Below, one piece after another: positions 8,710 to 17,224 of a DNA stretch of 64,000 nt (position 1 is the stretch's first letter; every line of letters starts with the position of its first letter). The position numbers were made by a program, and so were the translations under genes. The DNA comes from Bacteriovoracaceae bacterium (lineage in GTDB: Bacteria; Bdellovibrionota; Bacteriovoracia; Bacteriovoracales; Bacteriovoracaceae). The notes below the pieces were generated by a model. It had not been told where the DNA came from and did no database searches. It saw nothing but the letters and a program-made list of their open reading frames with translations. Where the stretch lies: positions 310,001 to 374,000 of the forward strand of contig CANFVK010000002.1 of the NCBI GenBank assembly GCA_947450475.1, in the 5' to 3' direction.

Positions 8710-10512
8710 TTAAGAGCGAAAAGATCTTTCTGAACGATCTGATCTTTCTGGTCTAGGAGCTCTGCTTTCCTGAGAGTAATGGCTCCCTCCACCGTAGCGA
8801 CCTCTAAAGCTAGGTCGACGATCACGGTCAGCTCCAGCTCCTCCATGATTTCCAGCTCGACTCATTGGTGCTGAGCGAGTTAATTCAAATCGAACATTGC
8901 GTTCATTAATAGTCGGACCATTTACCTTTAAAAGTGCATCCCCAAAATTCTCAGGAACTTCAAGGAAAGAAAAGGTTTCTTTCATATCAACATTTCTAAT
9001 CATACGTTCATCGACATTTACCATTCCTGCGATAGATCCCAACAGCGATTTCAAAGTCAGGCCATGATCTTTTCCAATATTGACAAAAAAGCGCATATTT
9101 CCACTATGGTTTGCGCGTCCCTGAGGAAGTTGATCGCGAGAGCTATTTCTAGAATCTGAACGATCCATTCTATTTTCTGTTCTTCTTTGTTCCGCAACAT
9201 CTAAAGATGGAGCTGAATCATAGCGAGAAATTTGCGATTTAAATAAATGATTGTACATAACTTTTAATAAATCCGACTTTTCTAAGCTTGCAAATTTCTC
9301 AGCAAAAACTTCATCAGTGTCAAGTTTATCTAAATTCTCAATTAAGCTATCAAACATTTTTAATTCTTTGCGAACAAGTACTTGCTTTAACTCTTTTGGA
9401 GTGGGAAGTACTGCTTGCACGATGCGAGCCTTGGTATTGTTCTCAACCATTCTTAATCTGTAACGTTCACTTGGTTCAATTAAAGAGATCGCAATCCCTT
9501 TCATTCCCGCTCGTCCAGTACGACCAATACGGTGAACGTATGATTCGATATCTTGAGGAAGGCCGTAGTTTATTACATGTGACAGGTTATCAACATCAAT
9601 CCCGCGAGCGGCAACATCAGTACAAACTAGCATGTTAATTTTTTTATTTTTAAAGTTTTTCATAGTGATATCGCGTTGCTGTTGCGACATATCCCCGTGA
9701 AGTGAGTCTGATGGGTAACCTCTAGCGTTTAATTCATCTGCTAACGTTTTAGCGTCCACTTTTGTTCTACAAAAAATCATTCCGTAATAATCTTCAAGTG
9801 AATCTAAAATACGGCATACAGCTTCACTCATCTGGTGCTGTCGAACTACGTAATGCTTTTGTTCAATTGACTCATTAGAAAGAGTTTTCTTTTGAATTTT
9901 TACGACCAGTGGATCTTTCAAGTAAGTCTTAATTAAGCTTAGAATTGGAGCTGGCATGGTTGCCGAAAACATCCACGTTTTTCTATTTTCACCTAAATTT
10001 GATAAAATCGTTTTTACGTCATCGATAAAACCCATATCAAGCATTTCATCTGCTTCATCGAGAACGGCAAATTTAGCATTATCCAAAATTAAAACACCGC
10101 GATCAATTAAATCAAGAACTCTACCTGGAGTTCCAACTACGATTTGAGGACGGTCTCTGCGCAAGCCTCTGATTTGGCCTTCAAGTGAAACTCCACCATA
10201 AACTGGTATTGTTTTAATTCTTTCATATATGGAAAATTTTTTAATCTCATCATTGATTTGGTTGGCGAGTTCTCTTGTAGGGGTCAGGATCAGGGCCTGA
10301 ACATCTCTAGCTGAAGGATCAATCTTGTTGAGAAGAGGAAGAACAAAAGCTGCTGTTTTCCCTGTGCCGGTTTGTGCCTGCCCGACAAAATCAATGTCAG
10401 TTGTAGCGAGTGCAGGTATGGCTTGTTGTTGAATTTCTGTTGGGTCTACGTACCCTCTTTCCGTTATTGCTTTAAGCAATGACTCTCGTAGTGGCAATTC
10501 TTGAAATGTCAC
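8710..10512 (-). CDS. DEAD-box ATP-dependent RNA helicase with DbpA-like C-terminal domain
   Basis: DEAD-box RNA helicase of the DeaD/CsdA type, acting in ribosome assembly or cold-shock RNA unwinding. From the start chosen here: Q-motif region residues 3-30, Walker A AQTGTGKT at 46-53, then PTRELA, the DEAD box (VLDEADEMLDMGF), SAT and HRIGRTGRAG. A DbpA-type RNA-binding domain (about 470-550, MRFFVNIGKDHGL...) precedes an Arg/Gly/Ser-rich tail. The track start adds 22 unusual residues. The GTG at 10512 has GGAG exactly 6 nt upstream and begins at the conserved TFQELPL Q-motif region, so it is preferred (600 aa). The A/T-rich leader would suit cold regulation, which is inference. Confidence 0.93.
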   Translation of the reverse strand: MTFQELPLRESLLKAITERGYVDPTEIQQQAIPALATTDIDFVGQAQTGTGKTAAFVLPLLNKIDPSARDVQALILTPTRELANQINDEIKKFSIYERIKTIPVYGGVSLEGQIRGLRRDRPQIVVGTPGRVLDLIDRGVLILDNAKFAVLDEADEMLDMGFIDDVKTILSNLGENRKTWMFSATMPAPILSLIKTYLKDPLVVKIQKKTLSNESIEQKHYVVRQHQMSEAVCRILDSLEDYYGMIFCRTKVDAKTLADELNARGYPSDSLHGDMSQQQRDITMKNFKNKKINMLVCTDVAARGIDVDNLSHVINYGLPQDIESYVHRIGRTGRAGMKGIAISLIEPSERYRLRMVENNTKARIVQAVLPTPKELKQVLVRKELKMFDSLIENLDKLDTDEVFAEKFASLEKSDLLKVMYNHLFKSQISRYDSAPSLDVAEQRRTENRMDRSDSRNSSRDQLPQGRANHSGNMRFFVNIGKDHGLTLKSLLGSIAGMVNVDERMIRNVDMKETFSFLEVPENFGDALLKVNGPTINERNVRFELTRSAPMSRAGNHGGAGADRDRRPSFRGRYGGGSHYSQESRAPRPERSDRSERSFRS

Positions 10513-10679
10513 TTTTGACTCCGTAAATGTTGGTCTCACCTCGCAATTTGCTTTAAATGTGAAAAAAAACCGCAACATTTAGGAAACAAAAAAAGCTTCA
10601 ACGAGGAAAGATTCGTTAATTTGTAAAACTCTTCTATCTCATTAGATTCAAGCTGACTAGTCCAGTGTGTAAAAATCAC

Positions 10680-11573
10680 CTAGAAGACAAAGCTAAACCT
10701 TGGCGCTAAGGCAAATCCTCCAATATAGCGTTGAGGCTTAGCAAAATAATAGTGATACTCAACTGTAATATCCAGACTATTTCGACCGACTAAATAAAAT
10801 CGAAATCCAGTATTTGGGATAAAGCCTAGTATGGTTCCACTTTTAATTTTAGTATAGGTATCTTGCCCATTTACCACCGTTTTAGTTGTCACATTGAAGT
10901 CGCCTACGCTTAACCCAAATCCCGCCAACCAATCTAGTCTATTGGTGAAAAGTGCATGGTGGTGCTCCATAAATAGTTTGTACTCAAGTGCTCTTAAATT
11001 GGCAGGAGCAACTTCACCGTTTTTCTGATTGATCATTTCTATCGAAAATCCAAACTGATTGTGTTCGCTCATGTCTGCAACCAATTTGAATTCAGTAGTA
11101 TTTGATCCATTGGACAAAGTTGAGTCAATCTTATTCCATTTTGATGCTAGTGAGCCGTAAGAGAATTGGATGTATTTCTCTAACGAAGAATTATTGGTCT
11201 CAATTTCAACGATTTTTACATACTCATGATTTTTTTGATCTTTGTGAGTGGGCTTGTCTGAATCAGTAGCATAGTCGTAATCGACTTCTTTTTTCAATTG
11301 ATCTTTTTTCAATTCTTCTTTTTTAGCATCTTCTTTTTTAGCATCTTCTTTTTTTATTTCTTCTTTTTTTATTTCAACTTTTTCTTTATCTTTTTTGCGC
11401 TCTTTTTTTGATTCACTTTTAGTTTTAGGTTCAGTTGTAACAGGAGTATCTGCAGCGCTCTCACTCATAATGCGTCCTGCCTCTGGCTCAATGCTCAAAG
11501 GAGGATTAATCACCACATCCTGACCCATTATCGGAAATGATAAAACCAATAATAACCATCCAAGCTTCTTCAT
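10680..11573 (-). CDS. Outer-membrane protein with Lys/Glu repeat linker
   Basis: Exported protein of unknown function. Residues 1-17 form a signal peptide. Residues about 50-100 are a highly charged Lys/Glu/Asp linker with repeats such as KKEDAKKEDAKKEE. The C-terminal 180 residues look like an outer-membrane beta barrel: alternating strands (FGFSIEMINQ, LDWLAGFGLSVGDFN, GFRFYLVGRNSLDITVEYHYYF) and a terminal aromatic strand PRFSFVF ending in Phe, as expected of BAM substrates. The linker is encoded by imperfect 15-nt repeats and may vary in length between strains. It lies 8 nt downstream of trpS on the same strand. Confidence 0.65.
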   Translation of the reverse strand: MKKLGWLLLVLSFPIMGQDVVINPPLSIEPEAGRIMSESAADTPVTTEPKTKSESKKERKKDKEKVEIKKEEIKKEDAKKEDAKKEELKKDQLKKEVDYDYATDSDKPTHKDQKNHEYVKIVEIETNNSSLEKYIQFSYGSLASKWNKIDSTLSNGSNTTEFKLVADMSEHNQFGFSIEMINQKNGEVAPANLRALEYKLFMEHHHALFTNRLDWLAGFGLSVGDFNVTTKTVVNGQDTYTKIKSGTILGFIPNTGFRFYLVGRNSLDITVEYHYYFAKPQRYIGGFALAPRFSFVF

Positions 11574-11581
11574 GAATTCTC

Positions 11582-12580
11582 CTATTGAATACCTAAGGTG
11601 TTTTTTAAATCTTTTATCAGGGCTTGAGCTTGGGGCCGAACTCTCGCTGCTCCCTCTTCAAGTATCAAGTCTATTTTTTTGGTATTTCCCATCAACTCTG
11701 CATAACGGGCGCGAGGAGTTTCAAGGGTATGATTGAGAGCAGAGAGCAATTCCGCTTTAGCCTCTCCCCAACCAATGCCACGCCAATACCAAGCACGCAA
11801 CAATTCAATTTGCTCAGCAGTTGCAAACTCACTATAAAAATCAAAGATAAGGGATTCAGCTGGATTTTTGGGGGAGGCTGGGTCGCTTGAATCAGTCGTA
11901 ATTTTATTAATCAGCTTTTTTAATTCTTTTTCGCTGGCAAAAAGAGGAATATGGTTGTTGTAACTCTTGCTCATTTTTCTGCCATCGAGCCCTACCATTA
12001 ACTTATTTCCCTCTCTCACTATCGCCTTGGGAAGCTTTAATTTGGGCCCATAATTATGGTTAAACGCCATGGCAATATCCCTGGCAATTTCAATATGCTG
12101 AAGTTGATCAGCACCGACCGGAACGACATCGGCGTTGAGGATCATAATATCGCATGCCATGAGTATGGGATAAGTGAAAAGTCCCATGTTCACACCCTGA
12201 TCAGGATCGCGTTGCTGCTCTTCATTTTCCTGCACTATGGCCTTATAGGCATGGGCGCGATTCATAAGACCCTTTGCTGTAAAACAAGAAGTCATCCAAT
12301 AAAGTTCAAGGATTTCAGGAATATCGCTTTGCTTATAAAGAGTTACTTTCGAAGGGTCTAAACCCATGGCCAACCATGCCGCTGCAACTTCATAAATATA
12401 ACTTTTCAAAAGCTTAGGGTCATGAACATTAGTAAGTGAGTGGTAGTCAGCAATAAAATAATAAGAATCAAATTCACCCGAATTGGCCAATTCGATCGCA
12501 GGCTTAATGGCCCCAATATAATTTCCTAAATGAGGCATCCCTGTAGGCTTGACGCCAGTAAGGCATATTTTCTTTGACAT
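11582..12580 (-). CDS. trpS: Tryptophanyl-tRNA synthetase
   Basis: Class I aminoacyl-tRNA synthetase that charges tRNA-Trp. The HIGH-like motif is PHLGNYIGA (near residue 16-24) and the KMSKS motif appears exactly as KMSKS in GLDGRKMSKSYNN (near 200). The tryptophan-pocket region PILMACDIMILNADVVPVGADQLQH is also typical. Length (332 aa) is usual for the bacterial enzyme. The downstream barrel gene starts 8 nt after the stop, so the two probably share a transcript. Confidence 0.97.
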   Translation of the reverse strand: MSKKICLTGVKPTGMPHLGNYIGAIKPAIELANSGEFDSYYFIADYHSLTNVHDPKLLKSYIYEVAAAWLAMGLDPSKVTLYKQSDIPEILELYWMTSCFTAKGLMNRAHAYKAIVQENEEQQRDPDQGVNMGLFTYPILMACDIMILNADVVPVGADQLQHIEIARDIAMAFNHNYGPKLKLPKAIVREGNKLMVGLDGRKMSKSYNNHIPLFASEKELKKLINKITTDSSDPASPKNPAESLIFDFYSEFATAEQIELLRAWYWRGIGWGEAKAELLSALNHTLETPRARYAELMGNTKKIDLILEEGAARVRPQAQALIKDLKNTLGIQ

Positions 12581-12648
12581 AAAATCCTATTTAAAAAGAT
12601 GGTTTATTTTAATTAATTTTTAACTCAACGACAAAAAATCTTTTCAGT

Positions 12649-13449
12649 TTAATCAATGAGTTTGTTTTGCATCGGGTTAAGAAAGAGGAGAATCAAGATC
12701 ATAGCTGTGGAGATATTGTGAACATCCTTAATAGTTATAAAAATAAAAACTTGCAGCAAAAGATTGGCGATCCATATGCCCTTGCGAGTTTTGGGGTAAA
12801 GATAGAGCGGAAGGCTTAATAATTCAATCATCCCGGCCATCCAAGCGGCAAACTTGAAAAAAATAAGCGGAACAGCTTCAACGTACTCAAAGCCTATAAA
12901 TTGATCCTTCCTAGCGAGCATGATCTTTAAGGAATAACCACTAACCCAATCAGCGAAGAAAAATTTAGAAGCACCAGCGATGCTAAAAGAAGAAAAAAAG
13001 AGAATTAGCAATAAGTGCTTACTATGAATTTTTTCACCGCGAATCTCTAACAGGTTTTCGAGATCATTAAACGAGAAAAAAAAGGCGAGATAAACTAGTA
13101 AAACCCCCAGATAGGCATAATGGAGTTGCATCAGATATAAGTTGAAATTGATTAATGCGACCATTAAGCCGTACAAAAGTAAACTTGCCCACTTCAACTT
13201 GACAGAATTTTTAAAGACAAAATAAGGAAAAAGCAAAGCTAGTCCCATTCCGGCCCAGCAAAAAAAATCAATGACAGTTAAGACATCTCCACTAAAGAAT
13301 CGGGTTAATAGTAACATTAACCAATGATTGTCTCTGGAGGAAGTGGCTACAATGACAGCTCGAGAAGTGTGATAGGAAAAAAAGAAATCAAACAGAAATA
13401 TTCCGATCGCAAACAGGGCAAATTGATCTACTCTTTTTAATTTAAGCAT
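12649..13449 (-). CDS. Polytopic membrane protein, unknown
   Basis: Integral membrane protein of 266 aa with about seven hydrophobic segments and short charged loops. I do not recognise a specific family. The arrangement, with a hydrophobic region ending in a short polar C-terminus, recalls HTTM-type or quinone-related membrane proteins, but no signature residue was identified. It overlaps the upstream membrane-protein gene by 13 nt, so the two are one transcription unit and probably work together. Confidence 0.6.
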   Translation of the reverse strand: MLKLKRVDQFALFAIGIFLFDFFFSYHTSRAVIVATSSRDNHWLMLLLTRFFSGDVLTVIDFFCWAGMGLALLFPYFVFKNSVKLKWASLLLYGLMVALINFNLYLMQLHYAYLGVLLVYLAFFFSFNDLENLLEIRGEKIHSKHLLLILFFSSFSIAGASKFFFADWVSGYSLKIMLARKDQFIGFEYVEAVPLIFFKFAAWMAGMIELLSLPLYLYPKTRKGIWIANLLLQVFIFITIKDVHNISTAMILILLFLNPMQNKLID

Positions 13450-13916
13450 GGAACCCTCATTTTAAAACTTGGGTCATTACTGCTAAACAAAAGTACTTCT
13501 TCTATCCTGGAATTGGGCTTAGGCCCCAAAGACTTCAAGTTGTATTCGCAAAAATAATGGCGAATTAATTTTCCTGAAGCAAAAGAAGAAAAAACTTTTT
13601 TTACTAAAATCAATTCTAACAAATTGGGGAATTTATCATTGGCTTCATTAAATTTATAATGGTGAATAGAGCCATCAGCTAATTTAATATCCACCAGACG
13701 AGATCTAACAAAACCTTCTTTTCGATCAAAAACCAAAGAAGCTGGACTAAGCAATAAAAAATAGGTTGGTAAAAAAGCGCGGCGAGGCTGAATACCTTGA
13801 ACAAGACTTAAAAGCTGCGACCATTGTTCAGAAAAACAAAGCAGGACTAAAATGATAAATAGTAAACTTTTTATTTTACTCAAGCTTAAATTATAATCGC
13901 TTAGCTCTCCGATCAC
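13437..13916 (-). CDS. Membrane-anchored protein, unknown
   Basis: Protein of 159 aa with one strong hydrophobic segment near the N-terminus (about 18-33) and perhaps a second (about 48-60), then a soluble part of about 95 residues. The soluble part (VDIKLADGSIHHYKFNEANDK...) is mixed alpha/beta and carries no motif I know. The layout resembles the accessory subunit of a membrane enzyme whose other half is the overlapping downstream gene. The divergent C39-like gene lies 111 bp away. Confidence 0.55.
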   Translation of the reverse strand: MIGELSDYNLSLSKIKSLLFIILVLLCFSEQWSQLLSLVQGIQPRRAFLPTYFLLLSPASLVFDRKEGFVRSRLVDIKLADGSIHHYKFNEANDKFPNLLELILVKKVFSSFASGKLIRHYFCEYNLKSLGPKPNSRIEEVLLFSSNDPSFKMRVPCLN

Positions 13917-13940
13917 AATCCCAGAGATTAAGAGGTATGT

Positions 13941-13958
13941 AATAACTGCTCAGTTATT
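13941..13958. promoter_or_regulatory. 18-bp perfect inverted repeat in a divergent intergenic region
   Basis: AATAACTG-CT-CAGTTATT is a perfect 8+2+8 palindrome midway between two divergent genes. It lacks a T-tract and sits too far from either stop to be a terminator, so an operator is the simplest reading. No regulator is assigned. Confidence 0.35.
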
Positions 13959-14027
13959 GTTCTGGCTTTGATTGCATTTGCCTATTAGCTTGCACTTCTG
14001 CTAGTTTTTCGCCATTGAGGAGAATAT

Positions 14028-14945
14028 ATGCATATGACTAAAAATTCGTTGGCCCTTTTTATGATCCTTTCTCTTTTTTCTTTTAAAGCTGCTACTGCTT
14101 CAATCATTATAGCTAAAATTGAAAAAGCTAATCCGGTGGGTTCCTTCTCCACAGGTGCGGGCTCGCGGGTGAATCTTCAATCTGACAATATCAATATTTC
14201 TGGTGGTGCCCTTTTTCTAGGTGCTACTGTTTCTCCAGGTGGGGATGAAACATATCAAATGTACTTGCACTTAGCTTCTTCTAAAGTTCTCTTAATAGAG
14301 TCTAATCAGATAGAAAATAAAATTCAAAGTTTGCAAAAAATATTAGATCCTTTTGCACAGGCAGGAGGAACATGTAGTGGCTACGCAATGGATGATTTTT
14401 TACTACAAACTCATTATTCTGGCTTCACCGGGACTGGTCAACTTGCCAGCGATATTTCAAGCGAAGATGGCAGAACAAGTTTATTGGTTGAACTTATCAA
14501 TCAGTATTACTTGATGTTGAATCACCGCTTTTCAATCAAGGGCATTCTAAATGGTTTTGGAAAAAAATATGGATTTAAGTGTTCAACCTTTAACGGTGAG
14601 TCTTACGAAGCTGCTAAAATAAAAATTCTTGCTCAATTAAAGCTGGGATTACCAGTTGTCTTTTCTTATACCATAGGGCCCAATATGGTTGCATCTCCTT
14701 TTAAAATTGAAATGCCCATGCATAAAAATCCTGAAGTTGATGACCGACTTTGGATACCTCGAAAAATTGGGGAACGAAATAGTGGTGGTCATAGTATCGT
14801 CGCAGCTGCGTCGTTTGAACTAAATAAGAAAACTTACTTGATTATGATCGACTCAGATTGGTCAGAACCACGAGTTTGGGACATGGACTCGTTTTTAAAT
14901 TCCAAAACAGCTGGAGCTGAAGTTGAATTTACCGCATGTAAATAA
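14028..14945 (+). CDS. Secreted papain-like (C39-like) cysteine peptidase-family protein
   Basis: Exported protein whose layout suggests a papain-like cysteine peptidase fold. A signal peptide (about 1-25) is followed by an N-terminal beta-rich region, then GGTCSGYAMDDF with the candidate catalytic Cys near 115, SGGHSIVAAA with the candidate His near 254, and MIDSDW with the candidate Asp near 274. The Cys-His-Asp order and the strand after His (KKTYLIMIDSDW) match C39-like domains. GAGGAG 5 nt upstream fixes the start. Its neighbours are secreted nucleases, so degrading prey or environmental polymers is a reasonable inference. It could instead be an inactive structural member. Confidence 0.6.
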   Translation: MHMTKNSLALFMILSLFSFKAATASIIIAKIEKANPVGSFSTGAGSRVNLQSDNINISGGALFLGATVSPGGDETYQMYLHLASSKVLLIESNQIENKIQSLQKILDPFAQAGGTCSGYAMDDFLLQTHYSGFTGTGQLASDISSEDGRTSLLVELINQYYLMLNHRFSIKGILNGFGKKYGFKCSTFNGESYEAAKIKILAQLKLGLPVVFSYTIGPNMVASPFKIEMPMHKNPEVDDRLWIPRKIGERNSGGHSIVAAASFELNKKTYLIMIDSDWSEPRVWDMDSFLNSKTAGAEVEFTACK

Positions 14946-14955
14946 AGATAAGTTT

Positions 14956-15780
14956 CTAATTAGTACTTTGAGGCCATAATCCTTGCTGTTGACAAGCATG
15001 AATTAAATCATCATTGCTGTTTTCTTGAGTTTCCTTTACTCCTTTAGCCCAAAGGCATTGCTCACGAGTCAATGGAAGCTTGGACCAAGCCGAAAATAAT
15101 TTTACATTTTTGTCTGATAAATAATTGGTCTTCAAATATCTTGCGTAAGTTTTTTGAAAATAAAGATAGGTATAGGCAATCAGTGCTTTCACACTATCTC
15201 TTGGCTCAACTTTTCGATCTTCCACTATAAAATCGCATTTGCCATATTTATTTCTTTCACCCTTTATCATTGAGTAAGAGAAATTTGAGCGATCAGCATT
15301 GAGCTCACCGGCCGCTGGCCAGAGATTCCACAGGTCAGCTTCAAGATGACTAAAAATCATAGAAGCACATTTGCGACCTCGTTTATCATTGCATTCCAAG
15401 ACTCCATTTCTCCATGCATCGGTATGCCCAACTTGATTTTCAAAGGGAACAATATGCTCAAATTCAATGCGATAGGCCCGCTTAGCATTTTTTCTTGGGG
15501 CGATAGCACACTTGGCATCCTTGGAAATTTTGCCTTCTGAAAATTCACATCCACAATAAAGCTCTTCTTTAATTCCAAAGTAATTCAATTTTTTAAGTAA
15601 TTTTTTTGCAGCATCAAAATGATTTATTTTTTTGTTACCCCAAAATTTTGCGTCACCTAGATAGAACTCGCCCTGAACCTTAACTGCAGCTCGCTCGTCA
15701 CTGGCGGGATTTGATGAACAGGCCGCTAGCCAAAATAGAGCAAATAAGCAGGCCCAGAAAGATTTTTGAATATTGTCCAT
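14956..15780 (-). CDS. Endonuclease I family nuclease, lipoprotein
   Basis: Secreted DNA endonuclease of the EndA/Dns family. A lipoprotein signal with lipobox LAAC (Cys near 21) anchors it to a membrane. Family motifs are visible in order: RIEFEHIVPFENQ (catalytic His region), CNDKRGRKC, and ADLWNLWPAAGELNADRSNF, matching the DLHNLxPxxGxxNxxRsN block. Several Cys, probably disulfide-bonded, fit a periplasmic or outer-membrane location. It is convergent with the C39-like gene (10-nt gap) and divergent from the NUC1-type nuclease. Confidence 0.9.
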   Translation of the reverse strand: MDNIQKSFWACLFALFWLAACSSNPASDERAAVKVQGEFYLGDAKFWGNKKINHFDAAKKLLKKLNYFGIKEELYCGCEFSEGKISKDAKCAIAPRKNAKRAYRIEFEHIVPFENQVGHTDAWRNGVLECNDKRGRKCASMIFSHLEADLWNLWPAAGELNADRSNFSYSMIKGERNKYGKCDFIVEDRKVEPRDSVKALIAYTYLYFQKTYARYLKTNYLSDKNVKLFSAWSKLPLTREQCLWAKGVKETQENSNDDLIHACQQQGLWPQSTN

Positions 15781-15900
15781 TAAGTGGTTTTACATAAAAA
15801 TTTATGCGATGACAAAAACAACGCAAAGCGGCGTATCTTCCACAATTTCAGATAATTAAAATGTAATCAAGAATTTATTAATTTGTAACTATTAGTTTCA

Positions 15901-15906
15901 TATAAT
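15901..15906 (+). promoter_or_regulatory. Candidate -10 box for the NUC1-type nuclease gene
   Basis: A perfect TATAAT lies 50 nt upstream of the ATG at 15957. A 17-nt spacer leads back to TTAATT, a weak -35 match. This would give a leader of roughly 45 nt. A CATAAA-AA-TTTATG inverted repeat near 15793 lies on the endonuclease I side of the same region. Confidence 0.4.
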
Positions 15907-15956
15907 GTCTGGTATTAATCTTGGTAATAATTAATTTGAGACTATTGAGAGCTTAA

Positions 15957-16883
15957 ATGTTGAAAAAAATCATATTGCTCCTTTTACTTCAAGCACTCTC
16001 TCTGAATTTCGCTATAGCCTTTGGCGATGTTGTCATTGGTTCCGTTCCTGTTGATCAAAATAAAAACGTTTCATTTTTTCCGCAACCTACTTCTCAGCCA
16101 CTTGTTGCTGATATTGCACTCAAGGGCAATGAGATTTTAATTTCTCGTGATCAATATTTCATTTCCTACAATCAAAAGCGCCATTTACTAAATTGGGTAG
16201 AGTGGAAAATTGACGGGAGTGATTTGGGTGATGTCAAACGCACAAATACATTTGCTATAGACCAAGAGCTCGATGATTACTTAAGCCAACACTCTACTCA
16301 CGCTGTTACACTTGAGGATTACAAAGGAAGTTGTTTTGATCGAGGTCATCAAGTACCATCTGCCGATCGCACCAACTCAGTTGAAGACAATCGTATGACT
16401 TTCGCTCTAAGCAATATGCTTCCTCAAACCGCCTATCTCAATCGTGTGATATGGAGAAACTTAGAAACCTTTGCACGCAATCTCGTAAAAAATTATAATA
16501 AAAAAGTCTATCTAATTGCCGGTCCTATTTTTGATGAAGATTTTGGCAAAATGGGATTACATAAAGATATTCCAATACCTTCTAAGAATTTTAAAATACT
16601 CATTATACTCAACAAATATCAATCTCTAAGTGACATCAACGGCAACACAGAAATTATCTCTGTGATTATGCCCAACAGATTAAAAAGTGGTAAAAAACCA
16701 CTTGAAGATCTCAATGAACTTTGCAATAAAGCAGCAGTTGATCCTAGCACGACAAACACTGAGTCAACCCCAACTAACAATGACTGGCATCAATATATTG
16801 CTCCCTTGTCTGAAATTGAAAGGCTCTCGGGTTTCAAGTTTATTCCTAGTTCAGTCGCCAGAAAAGCTAAAGCAAAAATCTAA
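15957..16883 (+). CDS. Secreted DNA/RNA non-specific endonuclease (NUC1/Serratia type)
   Basis: Extracellular or periplasmic beta-beta-alpha metal nuclease. A signal peptide (1-22) precedes the mature enzyme. The catalytic motif is DRGHQVPSADRT (general-base His near 131), followed by MTFALSNMLPQTAYLNRVIWRNLE, where LSNM.PQ and the Asn/Glu residues supply the metal site. KKVYLIAGPIFDE is the following family strand. Length (308 aa) is usual. It is divergent from the endonuclease I gene, making a two-nuclease locus likely to digest prey or environmental nucleic acid. Confidence 0.92.
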   Translation: MLKKIILLLLLQALSLNFAIAFGDVVIGSVPVDQNKNVSFFPQPTSQPLVADIALKGNEILISRDQYFISYNQKRHLLNWVEWKIDGSDLGDVKRTNTFAIDQELDDYLSQHSTHAVTLEDYKGSCFDRGHQVPSADRTNSVEDNRMTFALSNMLPQTAYLNRVIWRNLETFARNLVKNYNKKVYLIAGPIFDEDFGKMGLHKDIPIPSKNFKILIILNKYQSLSDINGNTEIISVIMPNRLKSGKKPLEDLNELCNKAAVDPSTTNTESTPTNNDWHQYIAPLSEIERLSGFKFIPSSVARKAKAKI

Positions 16884-16902
16884 TATTATTTAAACGAAAG
16901 AA

Positions 16903-17091
16903 TTAAATTTTAATTTGTGGCGAGGCAATGAGAACCCTAGCCTCAACGGGTTGATCAAAAAATGGAGCCAACAAAATTTCATTTTCTACGGGCATCGAAC
17001 AAACAATTTTTAACTGAGTCTTTTCATTTATTAATATGATTGGCACCATTTCTTTTTTACGGACCACTCCCCTACAGTTGGTACAGGCCAC
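16903..17091 (-). CDS. Small hypothetical protein, doubtful
   Basis: A 62-codon reading frame with a GTG start sits between the nuclease gene and the SRAP gene. It begins MACTNCRGVVRKKE, with a CxxC pair, and the rest is a plausible small beta-rich domain (LKIVCSMPVENEILLAPFF). No good ribosome binding site precedes the GTG: GGAG is 14 nt away. The open frame extends only ten codons further upstream without ATG. It could be a real small protein, a remnant of a longer one, or chance. Confidence 0.3.
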   Translation of the reverse strand: MACTNCRGVVRKKEMVPIILINEKTQLKIVCSMPVENEILLAPFFDQPVEARVLIASPQIKI

Positions 17092-17224
17092 AGCCTTGAT
17101 AGCGACTCCACTGATTTACAGATAAATTTTCATGAAAGAAAAAAACAATGAGGAAGAAAAACACAAAATGCAATTTTTTAAATCCATCAATAACTTATCG
17201 ACCAAGCAGTCAAAAAGATTGAGT

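Noticed and set aside
15781-15956. CGCAAAGC string that recalls part of the GEMM cyclic-di-GMP riboswitch
   Set aside because: The rest of the GEMM core is not present, so no riboswitch is called.
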